DNA of 37,897 bases from Brevipalpus yothersi (taxonomy: Eukaryota; Arthropoda; Arachnida; Trombidiformes; Tenuipalpidae). Of the stretch, positions 13,785 through 26,156 are shown in pieces. The stretch spans positions 253,274 through 291,170 of the forward strand of contig QZCP01000235.1 in NCBI GenBank assembly GCA_003956705.1, read 5' to 3'. The notes under the pieces were generated by a model. It saw nothing but the letters and a program-made list of their open reading frames with translations, was not told where the DNA came from and ran no database searches. Within the stretch, counting starts at the first letter, position 1; each line of letters starts with the position of its first letter. The position numbers and the translations under genes are program-made.

Positions 13785-16022
13785 AAGTGATAAAGATCAC
13801 AAACAAGATGAATGATGATGATCACTCATATTGAGCCTGGGAATGATGTTTGTGTGTGTAATGAGTAAATTGAATGTCTAGTGAAGAATGTGTTGATCAT
13901 TAAATTGAATGAATCGAATTTTTTAGCTAAATATTCAAGCCATGAACTGAACTTTATCTGAATTGTAATTTGCATAAACACACACATCATCTATATTGAA
14001 GAGCTGGAGAGCACTTGCATGGCAAGCGTATACAGATTATTTTGAAAGAATATTAGTTTTGTTTGTATGTAAATCAAGAAGCTTCTCATCTAAAACAGAG
14101 GAAGAAAGATAGAGAGAGAGATATTTCAGTTATACAGAAGTAAGGTATTAAATACCTGTGTTTGTACTCAAACTGTCAATAATATTTCAGTTCCGATTTG
14201 ATCCTAACACACACACACAACAGGAAAGGAAGAAAGTATGAACAATATCAGAGATAGTTGAGATTCAAATCATCATCCGATTATGAGAATCATCCACACT
14301 TGGGCCGCAAAAATAGATGTACCTTGATGTAGATGACATTTGATTCGGACCAGAAATTGTGTGTATATAAAATCATTTTGAGCCGGTTGAAAGTCAATAA
14401 ACTTTGACTTATTGGCATTTGATTACTATATAGTCTTGAGGAAGAGGATTACGTTTACAGACATGATCAAACCTTTGATCTATTGGGTAAATGTATGTGT
14501 ATTTGAGTGCCTGTACTATTCAGCCAATATATATATGAGTATGAGTATGTTCATCACTTTTCTTCCTCCGCTTCTTCTCTCTTCTTCCTAATTTGCATCT
14601 CATTTGAATGGCTTTGCTTGAGAAGTGATGCAGACTTTGAGTGTTGATTAGTCTACCATGGAAGTGTCTTCAATTAACCTCAACTCCATTCAACAGAACT
14701 TTTTCACCACCAATATTATTACTCATTCGTATATTTCTGTTCGAAAGCCAATGATAATGTGATGATGATGCTACCGATAATGATAATCACTAAGGAATAG
14801 GGAGAACTTGTAGCTCCTCATCCTATCTATTCTCAATCCATTCTTTTTTTTCGAGACTTCTTCCACAGAACGATGTTCCTGGAGAATATCTCATGAATGA
14901 AGTTATGATATTATGAATGGATGGAGCATTCTATTGCTGAAAAGTGTTTTTAACGATTCACTCTTCTCCCGTTAACTATTGGACTTCGATTGAGTGTTAA
15001 ATTCCCACATAGATGCTTTTTTTTCTTTACGAAAATTGATATGATTCCCGTATGATGGTTCTGTTGATCATATATCATGGGTTATTTTGATCATGATGAT
15101 ACATGAGAAGACGATGGCTAAAGTCTTACTCGAAAGATAGAAAGAGAAAGAGAGAGAGAGAGTAAAGTGATAAAATTCGAAAACGATGCTGAGATGGTAT
15201 AATTACATAGATATTGAAAGAGAAAGACTTACAAACACACACACGCATATTCTACTATTAGAAAGATGTTATAACGATTGCCTCTAGCATTCACTAGTGT
15301 CAATTCTTCAAGAACAGGAAGCAAAAGCCACTTTTCAAATGATAATTTCTATCATCTTGCTGCTTCTTCTTCTCATCTTCTTAACATTTCTGATGCTCTT
15401 GCATAAATCAATTAACTCTTTGGATAGTTAGAAAAACAAAATCAAACGCATAAACCTTCAATCCATTTGATACTGTTGGGTTTCTGTCGATGTATGGGAT
15501 TGAGTTTGAAGTTTCTTTCTTCATAAAGTTGAAGGAAGAAGCATAAAGAAGTGGTTCTTCAATTTCGGAAAAAAGATATCATATTCATGATTCAATTCAA
15601 TTTCCTGGGCATAATTTTAACGGGAATCCATGTACTCTCCTTTTTTTTCTCATTCTGTTATGATACTCTACTTGATTAATTATCTTTCAACAATTTTAGG
15701 CAAATTGATTCGCTCTCTTCGCCGATTTGAACACATTTCAGCCAATTTTTACACACACCATTTTCTGAGAGATAATTTTTATCCTATTAAATCACTTCAC
15801 ACCTTACTTTAAATTCACTTCGATTTGTAAGTGCGTTCAAGGTACACAACAACGGATTCATTAGTATGTAAGCTGTGCCTTTTCAATCACTCTAAAAGAG
15901 TTATTAGATAGTGATCAGATTTCAGGCGAATATTGTGAACAAAAAGCAAAAAGATGAACCAAAATGATGCCTGTTACAGGTATTTTCAGTTCGTGAGGTG
16001 AACAATTAAGGATCATTTGTCA

Positions 16023-16055
16023 GAGGTAGAGAGAGAGAGGTAGAGAGAGAGAGAG

Positions 16056-16109
<54 letters not shown>
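16023..16109 (+). repeat. compound GGTA(GA)n repeat
   Basis: Three GGTA insertions at growing spacing precede a perfect (GA)n of about 50 bases, giving a short minisatellite-like start. Confidence 0.9.
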
Positions 16110-16110
<1 letters not shown>

Positions 16111-16508
16111 ATTAAATGATAAAAGTTGGAATTTTGTTCAAAATTTTTTTGATTCTTCAAGATGGCTTTGGATGGGCGAGAGAGAAAGAGAAGAAGATAG
16201 ACAATCGAAGAGAATATTATTTTCTTGATGAAATTTGCATTAAATGATGCTGTTTAGGAGCTTTTAATTTTTCACATGAAATTACTTCAACGAACTGAAT
16301 TGAGCATCTTATTTTCTATTATTGACCCTAACATTTTATTCATTCCAATCCATTCAAAAGATGATGGAATTGATAATAATGAGAACCTGTTGCCCATCGA
16401 AATGGAATCCAATTGATGTATGTATGAGAGAGGAGAGAGAGAGAAAGAGAATAAAAGATGATAAAGAAGAAGAGAAACGATGATGGAAATGAGATTGGAA
16501 GATCAGTC

Positions 16509-16512
<4 letters not shown>

Positions 16513-16557
<45 letters not shown>
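16513..16557 (+). repeat. (AG)n
   Basis: A perfect 45-base AG tract. Confidence 0.95.
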
Positions 16558-16560
<3 letters not shown>

Positions 16561-16748
16561 CAAAGGTGAGAGCAAGAGAACAAGAAGTATAAGAAGAGAA
16601 AAAGTGTATGTGAAAGACTTCATGCTGATTCGAATGAATTCTAACAACAGTTAAGAAGTTCTTCTGATTATCTCGTTTGAATTTTGAATGATTACAATTT
16701 GAACTTACTTATTGCTCACTCCTTTCATGTTCATACTTCTTATTCTTC

Positions 16749-16751
<3 letters not shown>

Positions 16752-16806
<55 letters not shown>
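16752..16806 (+). repeat. (TC)n
   Basis: A perfect 55-base TC tract, about 200 bases right of an AG tract of opposite orientation. Confidence 0.95.
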
Positions 16807-16809
<3 letters not shown>

Positions 16810-17620
16810 CTTATACATTCTCACTCAATTGCAGCTCGATAATCGGATTGTTTCCAAGCTGATTTTCCCGAAAAATTTTTTTCCTTAGCATTTCCGTAAA
16901 CGATTAGTCCTTGTTTGCCCAATGTGCGGCCCGATATACACAAAACGATTACAATTTTTCTCTTCTCCTTTGGTGAAACCTTAGCCATCACAGCATACTA
17001 AATATATTTACTTGTATATACCTTATTCTTTGTATATATGTACACATCATTCGGCTTAGTTGAGGATGAAAAAAAACTGGTCAACAAGCTGATGATCGAC
17101 ATATTAAGCATTATCTTTGAGTGATCTTGCCATTTTTATGGCCATAAGAGGCCATTGATTAACCTTTTTTTTTCTTTCGGAGCAATTCGCATGATTTGCA
17201 AGTTTTTATCTCTCATAACACCAAGAATTCATCTATAATTCTATCTGTATTCCCTCAAGACTGTATACTGCAAAATTGATCACATATTTGTACCTATTTT
17301 TGATACCACAGAATACTTCCAAGTATTCCCATCCCTATAAACATTAATCACTGAACTAATTAGTGTTGAGATGATAAATTTGGTTCAGATCAACCTGTCA
17401 ATAGACGTCATATACTTTCATTACTTTGTAATGATAATGATTCGATCTTTTCTCCTTCTCTTTCTCGATTCTCTTGATTCTCAAACTTGGAATATGAACA
17501 TTTGTCATTTACCGTTACTTTTTCTTTTGATTTATGATTAACTGATTGATTGATTTTATTTTACTCACCCATTTTATTCTTCTTTTTTTTTGTTTTCTCT
17601 CTCTTTTTTTCTTCTTCAAG

Positions 17621-17822
17621 ACTTATATCAGCACGTCAGACGTGTCAATGCATGCTAGTTGCCATCGGAAAGATGCGGCCATAATTCAGCAAGGTTTCCA
17701 ACGATTCAGGGGAACTGAAGACTGTCAAAAGCCTTCATGTTCCTTTAAAGCTCTCAAAACCACTCATTTTCATTGTAATAGGAAAGATTGTAATTATACA
17801 TTCAAAAACAAAGCAGATATGG
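17621..17822 (+). CDS. cas: castor zinc-finger protein, exon B (end of repeat 2, repeat 3)
   Basis: The acceptor is a long pyrimidine run ending TTCTTCAAG and the donor is ATGG|gtatgt. Phase 0 at the left joins directly to exon A, so that the HYHC-x4-C half of repeat 2 is completed here by the histidine pair H-x3-H in HASCH. Repeat 3 follows with EDC-x4-C, the THFHC block and a C-x4-C pair. Between them lies the family spacer QQGFQRF. The last base (G17822) is the first base of a Glu codon finished in exon C. The preceding intron is 17.2 kb. No further coding sequence is needed between exons A and B because the finger reads continuously across the junction. Confidence 0.87.
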
Positions 17823-17998
17823 GTATGTTGCTTGATGATAATTATCGTTTTTTTTGTCTGTTTGATTATTACCAGTATGGTGTGATGTTCAATTACCCCA
17901 TGCATGTGAATGATATTATATTTGGGAAAACTTCTGAAAACAGAAAATATTCAATTGATCTACCAATTTAACATCAATTCTTTTCTCCCTTTTTACAG

Positions 17999-18136
17999 AG
18001 AAACATAAAACTTTTCATAAAAAAGATGAGCAACTGAATCAAGATGGCTTCAAAAAGTTCATGAAACACGAAAGTTGTACATTTGAAAATTGTCGATTAT
18101 CCAATAATGCAAATCATACCCATTGTATACGAGTTG
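17999..18136 (+). CDS. cas: castor zinc-finger protein, exon C (end of repeat 3, repeat 4)
   Basis: The acceptor is TTTTTACAG and the donor GTTG|gtgagt; the intron before it is only 176 bp. Joined to exon B it reads DMEKHKTFH, giving the histidine pair H-x3-H of repeat 3. The spacer DGFKKF then leads into repeat 4: ESC-x4-C with the NHTHC block. The final single base G begins a glycine codon completed in exon D, where the paired cysteine sits (IRVG|C). The phase and the C-x4-C spacing both confirm the splice prediction. Confidence 0.87.
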
Positions 18137-18427
18137 GTGAGTTGAAAAACTTTTTTTCTATCTTAGTCTATTCTTTACCCTCTCTCTCTTTTTCCCGCCA
18201 AAAAAAAAGAGGATAAAATTTCCAAATTATTCTAACCACAACAGTAATCTCTCTCAAATCCAATGATGTTGATGATGATTGAGGTAGATTCCTTCACTTA
18301 TCGGACTTTCTTATATTCATTATACACCGGGAATTATAATCTCATTATTATCCAATTTTTTTTCTTCTCTTACTCATGTCAACCTTCTGGACATACTGTG
18401 GTTTTATATCTTCCACAATTTATACAT

Positions 18428-18431
<4 letters not shown>

Positions 18432-18468
<37 letters not shown>
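18432..18468 (+). repeat. (TC)n
   Basis: A 37-base TC tract. Confidence 0.9.
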
Positions 18469-18471
<3 letters not shown>

Positions 18472-19333
18472 GGGCACTTAAATAGAAAATGGTATCTATC
18501 TCAGGTAGCCCACCTGAGTGGTTAGAAGGGCACTTTTATTTGGTAGTGAATGATGATGAAAACGAGGTGTTCACCAAGAGGGCCATTTTGATGCAATTTT
18601 CTACTCAATTATTACGCTTTTTCTTGTAATTTTTTTACTCTTTATCTCTCTTCTCTCTCTCAGATATATATATATTTGAACTATCCAGTAGTAGCAGAAT
18701 AGTTGTGGCACTTGTGGACTGAGAGAGAGAGAGGAGAAAAATGAGACGAGAAAGATGATGCACAGATGAAGAGGGAGTAAGATGATGAATATAATGACGG
18801 CCTGAAGAAATGATGATGATAGTAATGGTGAAAGGTTGGATAAAAAGTGAAGAAAAGATGAAGATGCAAGAGGAAGAGAAGAGAGAGGAGAGACTAAATA
18901 AAAAGGGCCAAAATAAGTGGTTTATAAGTTACTCGTTGAGAGTAGCGTATTTTATTCTCTTATTATACAAAAAAATTGCTTATATTATCAAATTTTCATT
19001 GATGATGACTCTCTTGTGTGTGTATGTGTGTGTGTATACATTCAGTTGTGGAAAAAGATGAAACGTTCAAGTTGCAAAATCAGACTGCTCGACGATGAAT
19101 GTGAGATGAAGAAGAAGGAGAGAGAAAGAAAAAAAATTGTGATGAGAGAAGCTCAAATAGAAGAATCAAAAGGACGAGAAAAAAATCTTAGGAATTCAAA
19201 AACGATGATGTATGAAAGATTGAAATGAAGATGATCATGATTATAAGAAATACGAGAAGAGATGAGGAAGGAGTGAGCCTACTTTTTTTTTCATTCGAGA
19301 AAATCTTTACGCTTTAACATCATCTCTCTTCCA

Positions 19334-19336
<3 letters not shown>

Positions 19337-19403
<67 letters not shown>
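19337..19403 (+). repeat. (TC)n left of the gap
   Basis: A perfect TC tract running into the N block. Confidence 0.95.
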
Positions 19404-20020
19404 NNNNNNNNNNNNNNNNNNNNNNNNNNNNNNNNNNNNNNNNNNNNNNNNNNNNNNNNNNNNNNNNNNNNNNNNNNNNNNNNNNNNNNNNNNNNNNNNN
19501 NNNNNNNNNNNNNNNNNNNNNNNNNNNNNNNNNNNNNNNNNNNNNNNNNNNNNNNNNNNNNNNNNNNNNNNNNNNNNNNNNNNNNNNNNNNNNNNNNNNN
19601 NNNNNNNNNNNNNNNNNNNNNNNNNNNNNNNNNNNNNNNNNNNNNNNNNNNNNNNNNNNNNNNNNNNNNNNNNNNNNNNNNNNNNNNNNNNNNNNNNNNN
19701 NNNNNNNNNNNNNNNNNNNNNNNNNNNNNNNNNNNNNNNNNNNNNNNNNNNNNNNNNNNNNNNNNNNNNNNNNNNNNNNNNNNNNNNNNNNNNNNNNNNN
19801 NNNNNNNNNNNNNNNNNNNNNNNNNNNNNNNNNNNNNNNNNNNNNNNNNNNNNNNNNNNNNNNNNNNNNNNNNNNNNNNNNNNNNNNNNNNNNNNNNNNN
19901 NNNNNNNNNNNNNNNNNNNNNNNNNNNNNNNNNNNNNNNNNNNNNNNNNNNNNNNNNNNNNNNNNNNNNNNNNNNNNNNNNNNNNNNNNNNNNNNNNNNN
20001 NNNNNNNNNNNNNNNNNNNN
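19404..20020. other. assembly gap (617 N)
   Basis: A run of N with (TC)n directly on both sides in the same orientation. The gap probably replaces a longer (TC)n tract or a repeat-flanked segment; its real length is unknown. Confidence 0.95.

Positions 20021-20099
<79 letters not shown>
20021..20099 (+). repeat. (TC)n right of the gap
   Basis: A perfect TC tract in the same orientation as the tract left of the N block. Confidence 0.95.
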
Positions 20100-20102
<3 letters not shown>

Positions 20103-21280
20103 TCGAGGCCATTCTGATGTTGACTGAATCAGCGAAACATACACACACAAAAAGCCGATAAAGTTCATATATATAGAGAGCGAGAGAACAAATGATATTA
20201 AGTGAGGACATGAATGTTTAAGAAAATGAATGAATGAAATAAAGAGAAGAGATGAGTAAAAGGAAGCCTTTTTAAATCATATTCTCTTTTGCCAGCAGTA
20301 ATTCGCTAATCCAAACACTAGTCATAATCTTCTTTTGAGTGTCTTAAACAATTTTCTTTCTTTCTCTCTCTTCATCATCTTTCGGTAACATTACCACCAT
20401 CATCAACTCCTTCACTTTAAACAAGGTGGCTTAATTTGGATGGTTAACTGCATGTATGTTTGCTTTGCCTACATCACCTTAGCTTTTCTGAAGAGAGAGA
20501 GATGAAGAATTGTTAGAATTATTTCAGGAAAAATTCAAGAGCATTCCATTTGTATTTTATACTGCCTGAATGTTTCTTGCTTGAGATGATCTTGTGCTAA
20601 TTGACTGTAAGATATTGGTAGCAGAAAAATCAGAACAACACCACTTTAACACCACTAGATAAGCCCACCAGCACATTTACATGGTTCATTTGTGAGGTGT
20701 TGATTTCGGCCACTAGATCGATGATTGTGTTGGGCGATTATTTGCATGTCAGATACTTTTTTTTCTACCTCAAAATTAATGATTCTTTTATGATGATAAA
20801 ATAAGGGCAACTATCATCATTTCAGACTGGATGAGTGTGTAAGTGTTTAGTAGGAACTTGAGGATCGTTTTACTAGCAGTTCAAAATGTTCAACTGCTTT
20901 CAGCACTTGTTTTTATATCAGCATGCCGATCTGATCAGCTACCGAATTCATAAATAAAATAGCTATGAAAGTGATGAGAATATTTTCTTTCCATAAAGTA
21001 GAATGATTTAAGTGGACACAAGTTTCTTCTCTTCTACTTCAACGCCAGATAGATTCAAATATTTTCACACACACACACATATATAACATACACAAGGAAC
21101 ACCAATCAAGTTAGCCTTCCATTCAAAAAGTCTGTATTCCAGAAAATACACACACACACACACTCTATCCCTCTCGATTCCACTAAAGATTTCAGATCAA
21201 AGTGATGAATTGAATCAAATTAAAGCGATAAATTGAAGCAAACTCATATCAATAAATGGTTAATCACTATGAGGTGGTCA

Positions 21281-21283
<3 letters not shown>

Positions 21284-21338
<55 letters not shown>
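21284..21338 (+). repeat. (TC)n
   Basis: A perfect 55-base TC tract. Confidence 0.95.
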
Positions 21339-21342
<4 letters not shown>

Positions 21343-23145
21343 ATTTCATACTTATAATCGGCCTTCTTTCTTTACTCTCATTTCTAGCCACCTTTTCTCC
21401 TCTTTAGTGGGATCAAGTTTTCTCTCTCTCTCTCAGTTTTTCGATCCAATATCGTGCTGATGATGAAGCTGATTATTAGCCCAGCTTCTGAAACTTTCTC
21501 ATTTTGGGGGATAAAAAAATATTACGAAAAAAATAAAGTTTCTCTTACCTTTACCTCTCTCTTGTGTATGAGTGTGAGAGAGAGATGATGAATGATAAGT
21601 AGAGGAGGAGAAAAATTATCTTGAAAATGGGTTCAAAAGTTGCCTGATTACTCTCAAAATATGCTCTCAAATCATCATCTACATGAGAAACTGGCTTCTC
21701 AGGGCAATTCATTATCTATGAGCTGTAAGCATTTCTCTCTCTCTACTTACTACTATTACTACTGCCACTGAAACTATTACATTTTTCCACTTGAAAAAAT
21801 GTATGGCTTCTTGTACTCACGATACAAGCATTTCGGTAGTCTCTCTCTTCTGTGAGTTGATTAATTATTTGAATTAATCATGACACGATTACACATTTGA
21901 CTTCTTATCTTATGCATATTTTGTTTGTCCCTGTTCTTCGATATCAAATCGATTCCTATCGGCTAATCAATTTCTTATTCCTCTCTCTTTCTCTCTTTCT
22001 CTCTCTCTTCCTTATCCGGACAGACTATTCTCTCTCCTATTCCAAAAAATGCATGATATAATGTTACTCAAAGTATCTAAATGATTCTCTTTTTCTCTTC
22101 ATTTCAACAAACTTAGGAATAAAAATGAACAGATCAAGTCATTTTCATTTACAATCATGATCAAAATCTATTCATTATCTTGATATTTTTCTTTATTTTC
22201 CCTCTCTTCTCATCCTTATCATAAGATGGTGACTTTAAATTTTGTTTTTCTTCATTTTTACCCTAAAATTTTCATTCCCAAAACTAATTAAAGTCAAATT
22301 TTCAACTCTTATGAGGCTATCTTTGGTAAGATTAAATAGGCAGATGAATTTTTTTCAGTCTTTCTTTCACACACATATTTTCGTTCCATCCGATAAGTTT
22401 ATGCATTTTGCAAAGCCAAAGTATGGCTCCAGTAAATGATGATGATCATCCAGTTTGCAATCAATCGATTCTTGAGGCACTGATTGTCCATCCTACAGCC
22501 TCTTTCATCATCTTTATATTTCTTTTTCTATCTCCCGAAAACCCGTTGATAACTCGATCTGATACATTTTAGGGCTCTCTTTCACATATATATTTGATGG
22601 TTGATTTTGAATATTTTTTGCATGGTTAGTATATCACGCATCATACTCATTACATTTGCCAAATTATCAGCTTTAATCAGATCACTTACGAAATCAATCG
22701 ATGATGATTGGCATGTGAATATCCTCATCTATCGGGTTGAAATGATAAACGAGCCTCTTATCCGGGAAAATCTTCTTACTTTTTTGACCAAACTATTCGA
22801 TCAATATCATCGTTTAAAATTTCTTTCCAAAAATTTTCTTTTCATCGGCACCTCTTCTCTGCTTTTAGGGTGAAGAGGAATATTTCCTTCCTCTTCTCTA
22901 TATCTCTCTCTCCTTTATTCTATTCCTTTTGAGCTCAAAATTGCCCGAAAGGGTGAACATTGATCCTATTTGATAGAATTTTGTTCTCTCTCCTCTCTTC
23001 AAATTGAAGCAACCCTTTTTATTTGTGAGAATATATGCTTCCTTTACACCGGGCTCCCAGATTTCCGCTTTAAAATCAACTCTTTTTCCCAAACACACCT
23101 CAGTTCCGCCGTTAATCTGTTGCAAAATTTTGTTTCATATTGAGT

Positions 23146-23151
<6 letters not shown>

Positions 23152-23235
<84 letters not shown>
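23152..23235 (+). repeat. (AG)n, longest ungapped tract
   Basis: About 84 bases of perfect AG, the longest uninterrupted tract I see apart from the gap pair. Confidence 0.95.
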
Positions 23236-23239
<4 letters not shown>

Positions 23240-23510
23240 GATTGCTTTGCTTGGGAAAAAAGAGTAGAATAGTAGCCATAATAATATAATACCACCTTGA
23301 TCCATAGTGATGATTCTCGAAGGGCCTTTTCTCTCTCTCTCTCTCTCTTCACTATTGCTTAACCAATGATCAGGTCACTATGCCGCCGGTGTAAAAGCCA
23401 TTATGTCAGGCAGTGAATGTCATTCATAAACCCGCTCGATACAGCCCAACCTTCATCCATATATTCTCCTCTCGCTGGCGTCTTCGTCTTCTATTGTGAC
23501 CTGATGTGAG

Positions 23511-23604
23511 TTTGTGTGTGTGTATGTGTGTGTCCATGATTGTGTTCCGTTCCGCACCGTTACTATGGTACACACACACACACACACACAGATACTCACA
23601 CACA
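23511..23604 (+). repeat. (TG)n and (CA)n in inverted arrangement
   Basis: A TG-rich run at 23511-23534 is followed about 35 bases later by a CA-rich run at 23571-23604, so that the two can pair. Confidence 0.8.
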
Positions 23605-25336
23605 ACCGGTACATATACCGTTATGCGTTTCTGCATTTTAACCGTTAGTTGGCCTCAAATATATTTCCACCTCTATCTATGGATCCATGGATAAGGAGCT
23701 GGATTCATGTGTGCCTCTGCCTATGTACACACACTTACATGTAGTGGATATGGGTCTAAGCGGATCGCGAATAACGTTGCACGACCTTCGCACGCAGCAA
23801 CGTGTATTTACGAGGTATGAGAGTAGTACCTGAACATTGAGGATCTTTCGTACTGATGGGCTGGATACATGTGACCAAACTTGTGAGCCCATCTCAAAAC
23901 GTGGGGCCGATAAAAGTTTTATGATGTAGAACCAAGACGAAGCCCCAAGTATGCTAGTATAAGGAAGGGGAAAAAAGGAAGGTTTTCTTACTAAAATCTT
24001 CCCATGATATGAAAAAGGTTCCCTTTATTATTATTCTTTCTCTCTCTCTCAACATCCTTACTATACCTTCTCTTTTTACGCCTTGTTTCTCACTGTTTTT
24101 CTTTTCTCTCTTTCTCTTTCTCTTCTTATTCTTTTGTATATTTTGTGTATCACATTAAGAAGAGAGAAGCAGAATAAGATTTTGGAATAGAAAGATTCTC
24201 TTGGTCTAGATTATGCAGGGGTTCTTGAGATATTCTCATCGTATGTGCACATGTGAACAGCTTGAAATATTTTAATTTTGAGAGGTTTCGAGTCTTCTTT
24301 ATTTTACTGTTAAGAGTATCAAGTTTTGTGTCAATGATTTATATGATGGAAAATATATTGGATATCTCGATGAGAGAGAGAGAGAGGAACCTTATATTCT
24401 CAAATTAATCATGATTTAGCTGGAAAATTGTTGAATTTTGCCTGTCTTCAAATATGAATTCCAGAATTATAGTGATTAATCTTTTCTCCGGTTGTACATA
24501 TAATCTTAGCTCTCTACCATGAATAAGTGACATAAAATGGAATTACGCTTTATTATTATTGACTGTTGATTACGAGGCAACATTCATTCAACATCTTGCC
24601 AGCAACACACATGCACAAAAAAAAATTAAGCAAAAATATAAATTCACTCAATTGCAATGATATCACATCACTAATGTGCCTTTGGCCACAAGTGCCGATA
24701 GAAGATATCTTGAATTTTTTCATCAGCACCGAGAAAAAGGTACACGCACACACTCTTACACACACATATCATGTTATTCCGTGTACATCATCTGGACTGA
24801 GGTTCGCTGACAACATAGTTATGAGTTTAATCTTTTTATGAGGAGGACCAATCTTCAATCGCCCGATTATTGAGCATAGCGGGTAGAGACATTTTCATGA
24901 GGCCACACCGAAAAATTAGAACAAACTTCATCGTTGATCATATCTTCAATCGAAAGGAACAGAATAAGATAGTCGCATAGTAACCTGGGATTATCATAGT
25001 TGATAGTTGATTTTCAATAATGTTTCGAATTTGATTGTAAGAGTCATGATCGTTTTCGATCATGCTCTTCATTCTTAATCACTAAGGTTTCCTGGAAGAT
25101 GAATATTGGTGTTTTTCCGCTTCAGTTAGAAGCATCTTGTGTGATAGATTTTTACTAAATATTTCTACCTCTTCTTGGAAAGTTCATTCATCATAATCTA
25201 GATTCAGGAAGAATTCAATCAAATCGTACAAGTTATCCTGGCAGATGAGACAAAATTATTGTTATTTATTACCGAAATATTTCACAAGTATCGTGTGTCC
25301 TTCAATATTTATTGAGTATTGAGTATTTTATTCAAC

Positions 25337-25337
<1 letters not shown>

Positions 25338-25374
<37 letters not shown>
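25338..25374 (+). repeat. (TC)n
   Basis: A 37-base TC tract. Confidence 0.9.
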
Positions 25375-25377
<3 letters not shown>

Positions 25378-25660
25378 CTTCTTTCATCAAATTATCATGA
25401 TCTGATGAAATAAAGAGAGGGAAAAAGAAAGAGAAAGAGGTCCAGTAAGAAAAAATTCAGCCATTTGAGCATGAGAGAGAGAGAGAGAGAGTCTCAAAGG
25501 CAAACTACAGAATGTCCTCTCTTCTCTATCTGTTTGCCTCTTTGGTATCATTGAAGATGATCAGTTTTGATATGGATAATGACCATTTAAAATGACTGTC
25601 TATAATCATGGAGTGGCAATTGAGAGGAATAAATTCGATGAGAAGAACACGTAAAATGAT

Positions 25661-25662
<2 letters not shown>

Positions 25663-25703
<41 letters not shown>

Positions 25704-25719
25704 GAGAGAGAGAGAGAGA
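25663..25719 (+). repeat. (AG)n with one GGG break
   Basis: An AG tract interrupted once near 25692. Confidence 0.95.
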
Positions 25720-25998
25720 AAAGTTTTACCGCCATCACTGAGAATTTCAGCGTCGGCAGTCCAAAATAATATCATTTCAGATGTGAATTTCAAATGATTT
25801 TCTGCTTTCAAGCTATTTCTCATCCCTTTCAGCCTTTAAATCATCTGGAAATCATTTATATATATACATACACATCTACATTCTTCTTCTTATTTTTCTT
25901 CTTACTTCTACTTTATCTTCTCTCTCTTTCTTTCTTTTTTATTCATTTTTATTATTTTTCTTCTCTCTCTCTTCTCTCATCATCTTTCTCGCTCCCAG

Positions 25999-26156
25999 GT
26001 TGTACTTATGTACCACAGTCCGTTGGTCAACATAATCCACATAAAAAGAGGCATGAAAGAAAAGAGCAAGATCTGGCATATAGGAAAAATACATTGGTTA
26101 GAGAAATGGTTGATCAGTTAAAAAAGATGACCTCCGATTGCCATCATGTTGGAGAG
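25999..26156 (+). CDS. cas: castor zinc-finger protein, exon D (end of repeat 4, linker)
   Basis: The acceptor is CTCGCTCCCAG and the donor GGAGAG|gtaagt. The first two bases complete the Gly codon, and the next codon is the second cysteine of the repeat-4 C-x4-C pair. Closely spaced histidines (QHNPHKKRH) supply the zinc-binding end. The rest is a charged, probably helical linker (ERKEQDLAYRK, then MVDQLKKM) with no finger of its own. It ends in phase 0. The 7.9-kb intron upstream contains the N gap, so a skipped alternative exon inside the gap cannot be excluded. Confidence 0.82.

Larger units (their letters stand above)
402..17620 (+). other. 17.2-kb castor intron, microsatellite-rich
   Basis: This is non-coding sequence between castor exons A and B. 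It contains many (TC)n or (GA)n tracts listed separately, runs of TTC/TTCTT, GAT-rich patches and (CA)n at 13381-13404. All longer open frames here are translations of simple repeats (Ser-Leu or Arg-Glu alternation) or chance frames, and I see no nested gene. Positions about 5500-11700 look less AT-rich than the rest, with frequent GGCC and CpG. From about 11900 to 17600 the sequence is plainer AT-rich intron. Confidence 0.75.
18137..25998 (+). other. 7.9-kb castor intron containing the assembly gap
   Basis: This is non-coding sequence between castor exons C and D. It holds the N gap flanked by (TC)n, several further GA/TC tracts, (CA)n near 21067 and 21150, and a CpG-containing patch at about 23360-23920. 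No coding exon is required here, because exons C and D join through a split Gly codon inside repeat 4. Confidence 0.75.

Noticed and set aside
18505..18535. CACCTGAGTGGTTAGAAGGGC resembles a tRNA-Leu/Ser D-arm
   Set aside because: No matching B box (GGTTCGANNC), anticodon stem or acceptor-stem partner follows within tRNA distance.
19291..20211. Long open frames of about 260-306 residues across the N block
   Set aside because: They consist of Arg-Glu dipeptides from (GA)n plus unknown residues from the gap; there is no protein content.
22601..22873. 90-codon frame in castor intron C-D
   Set aside because: Starts at a non-ATG codon, AT-rich and Ile/Leu/Phe-rich, with no recognisable domain; probably chance.
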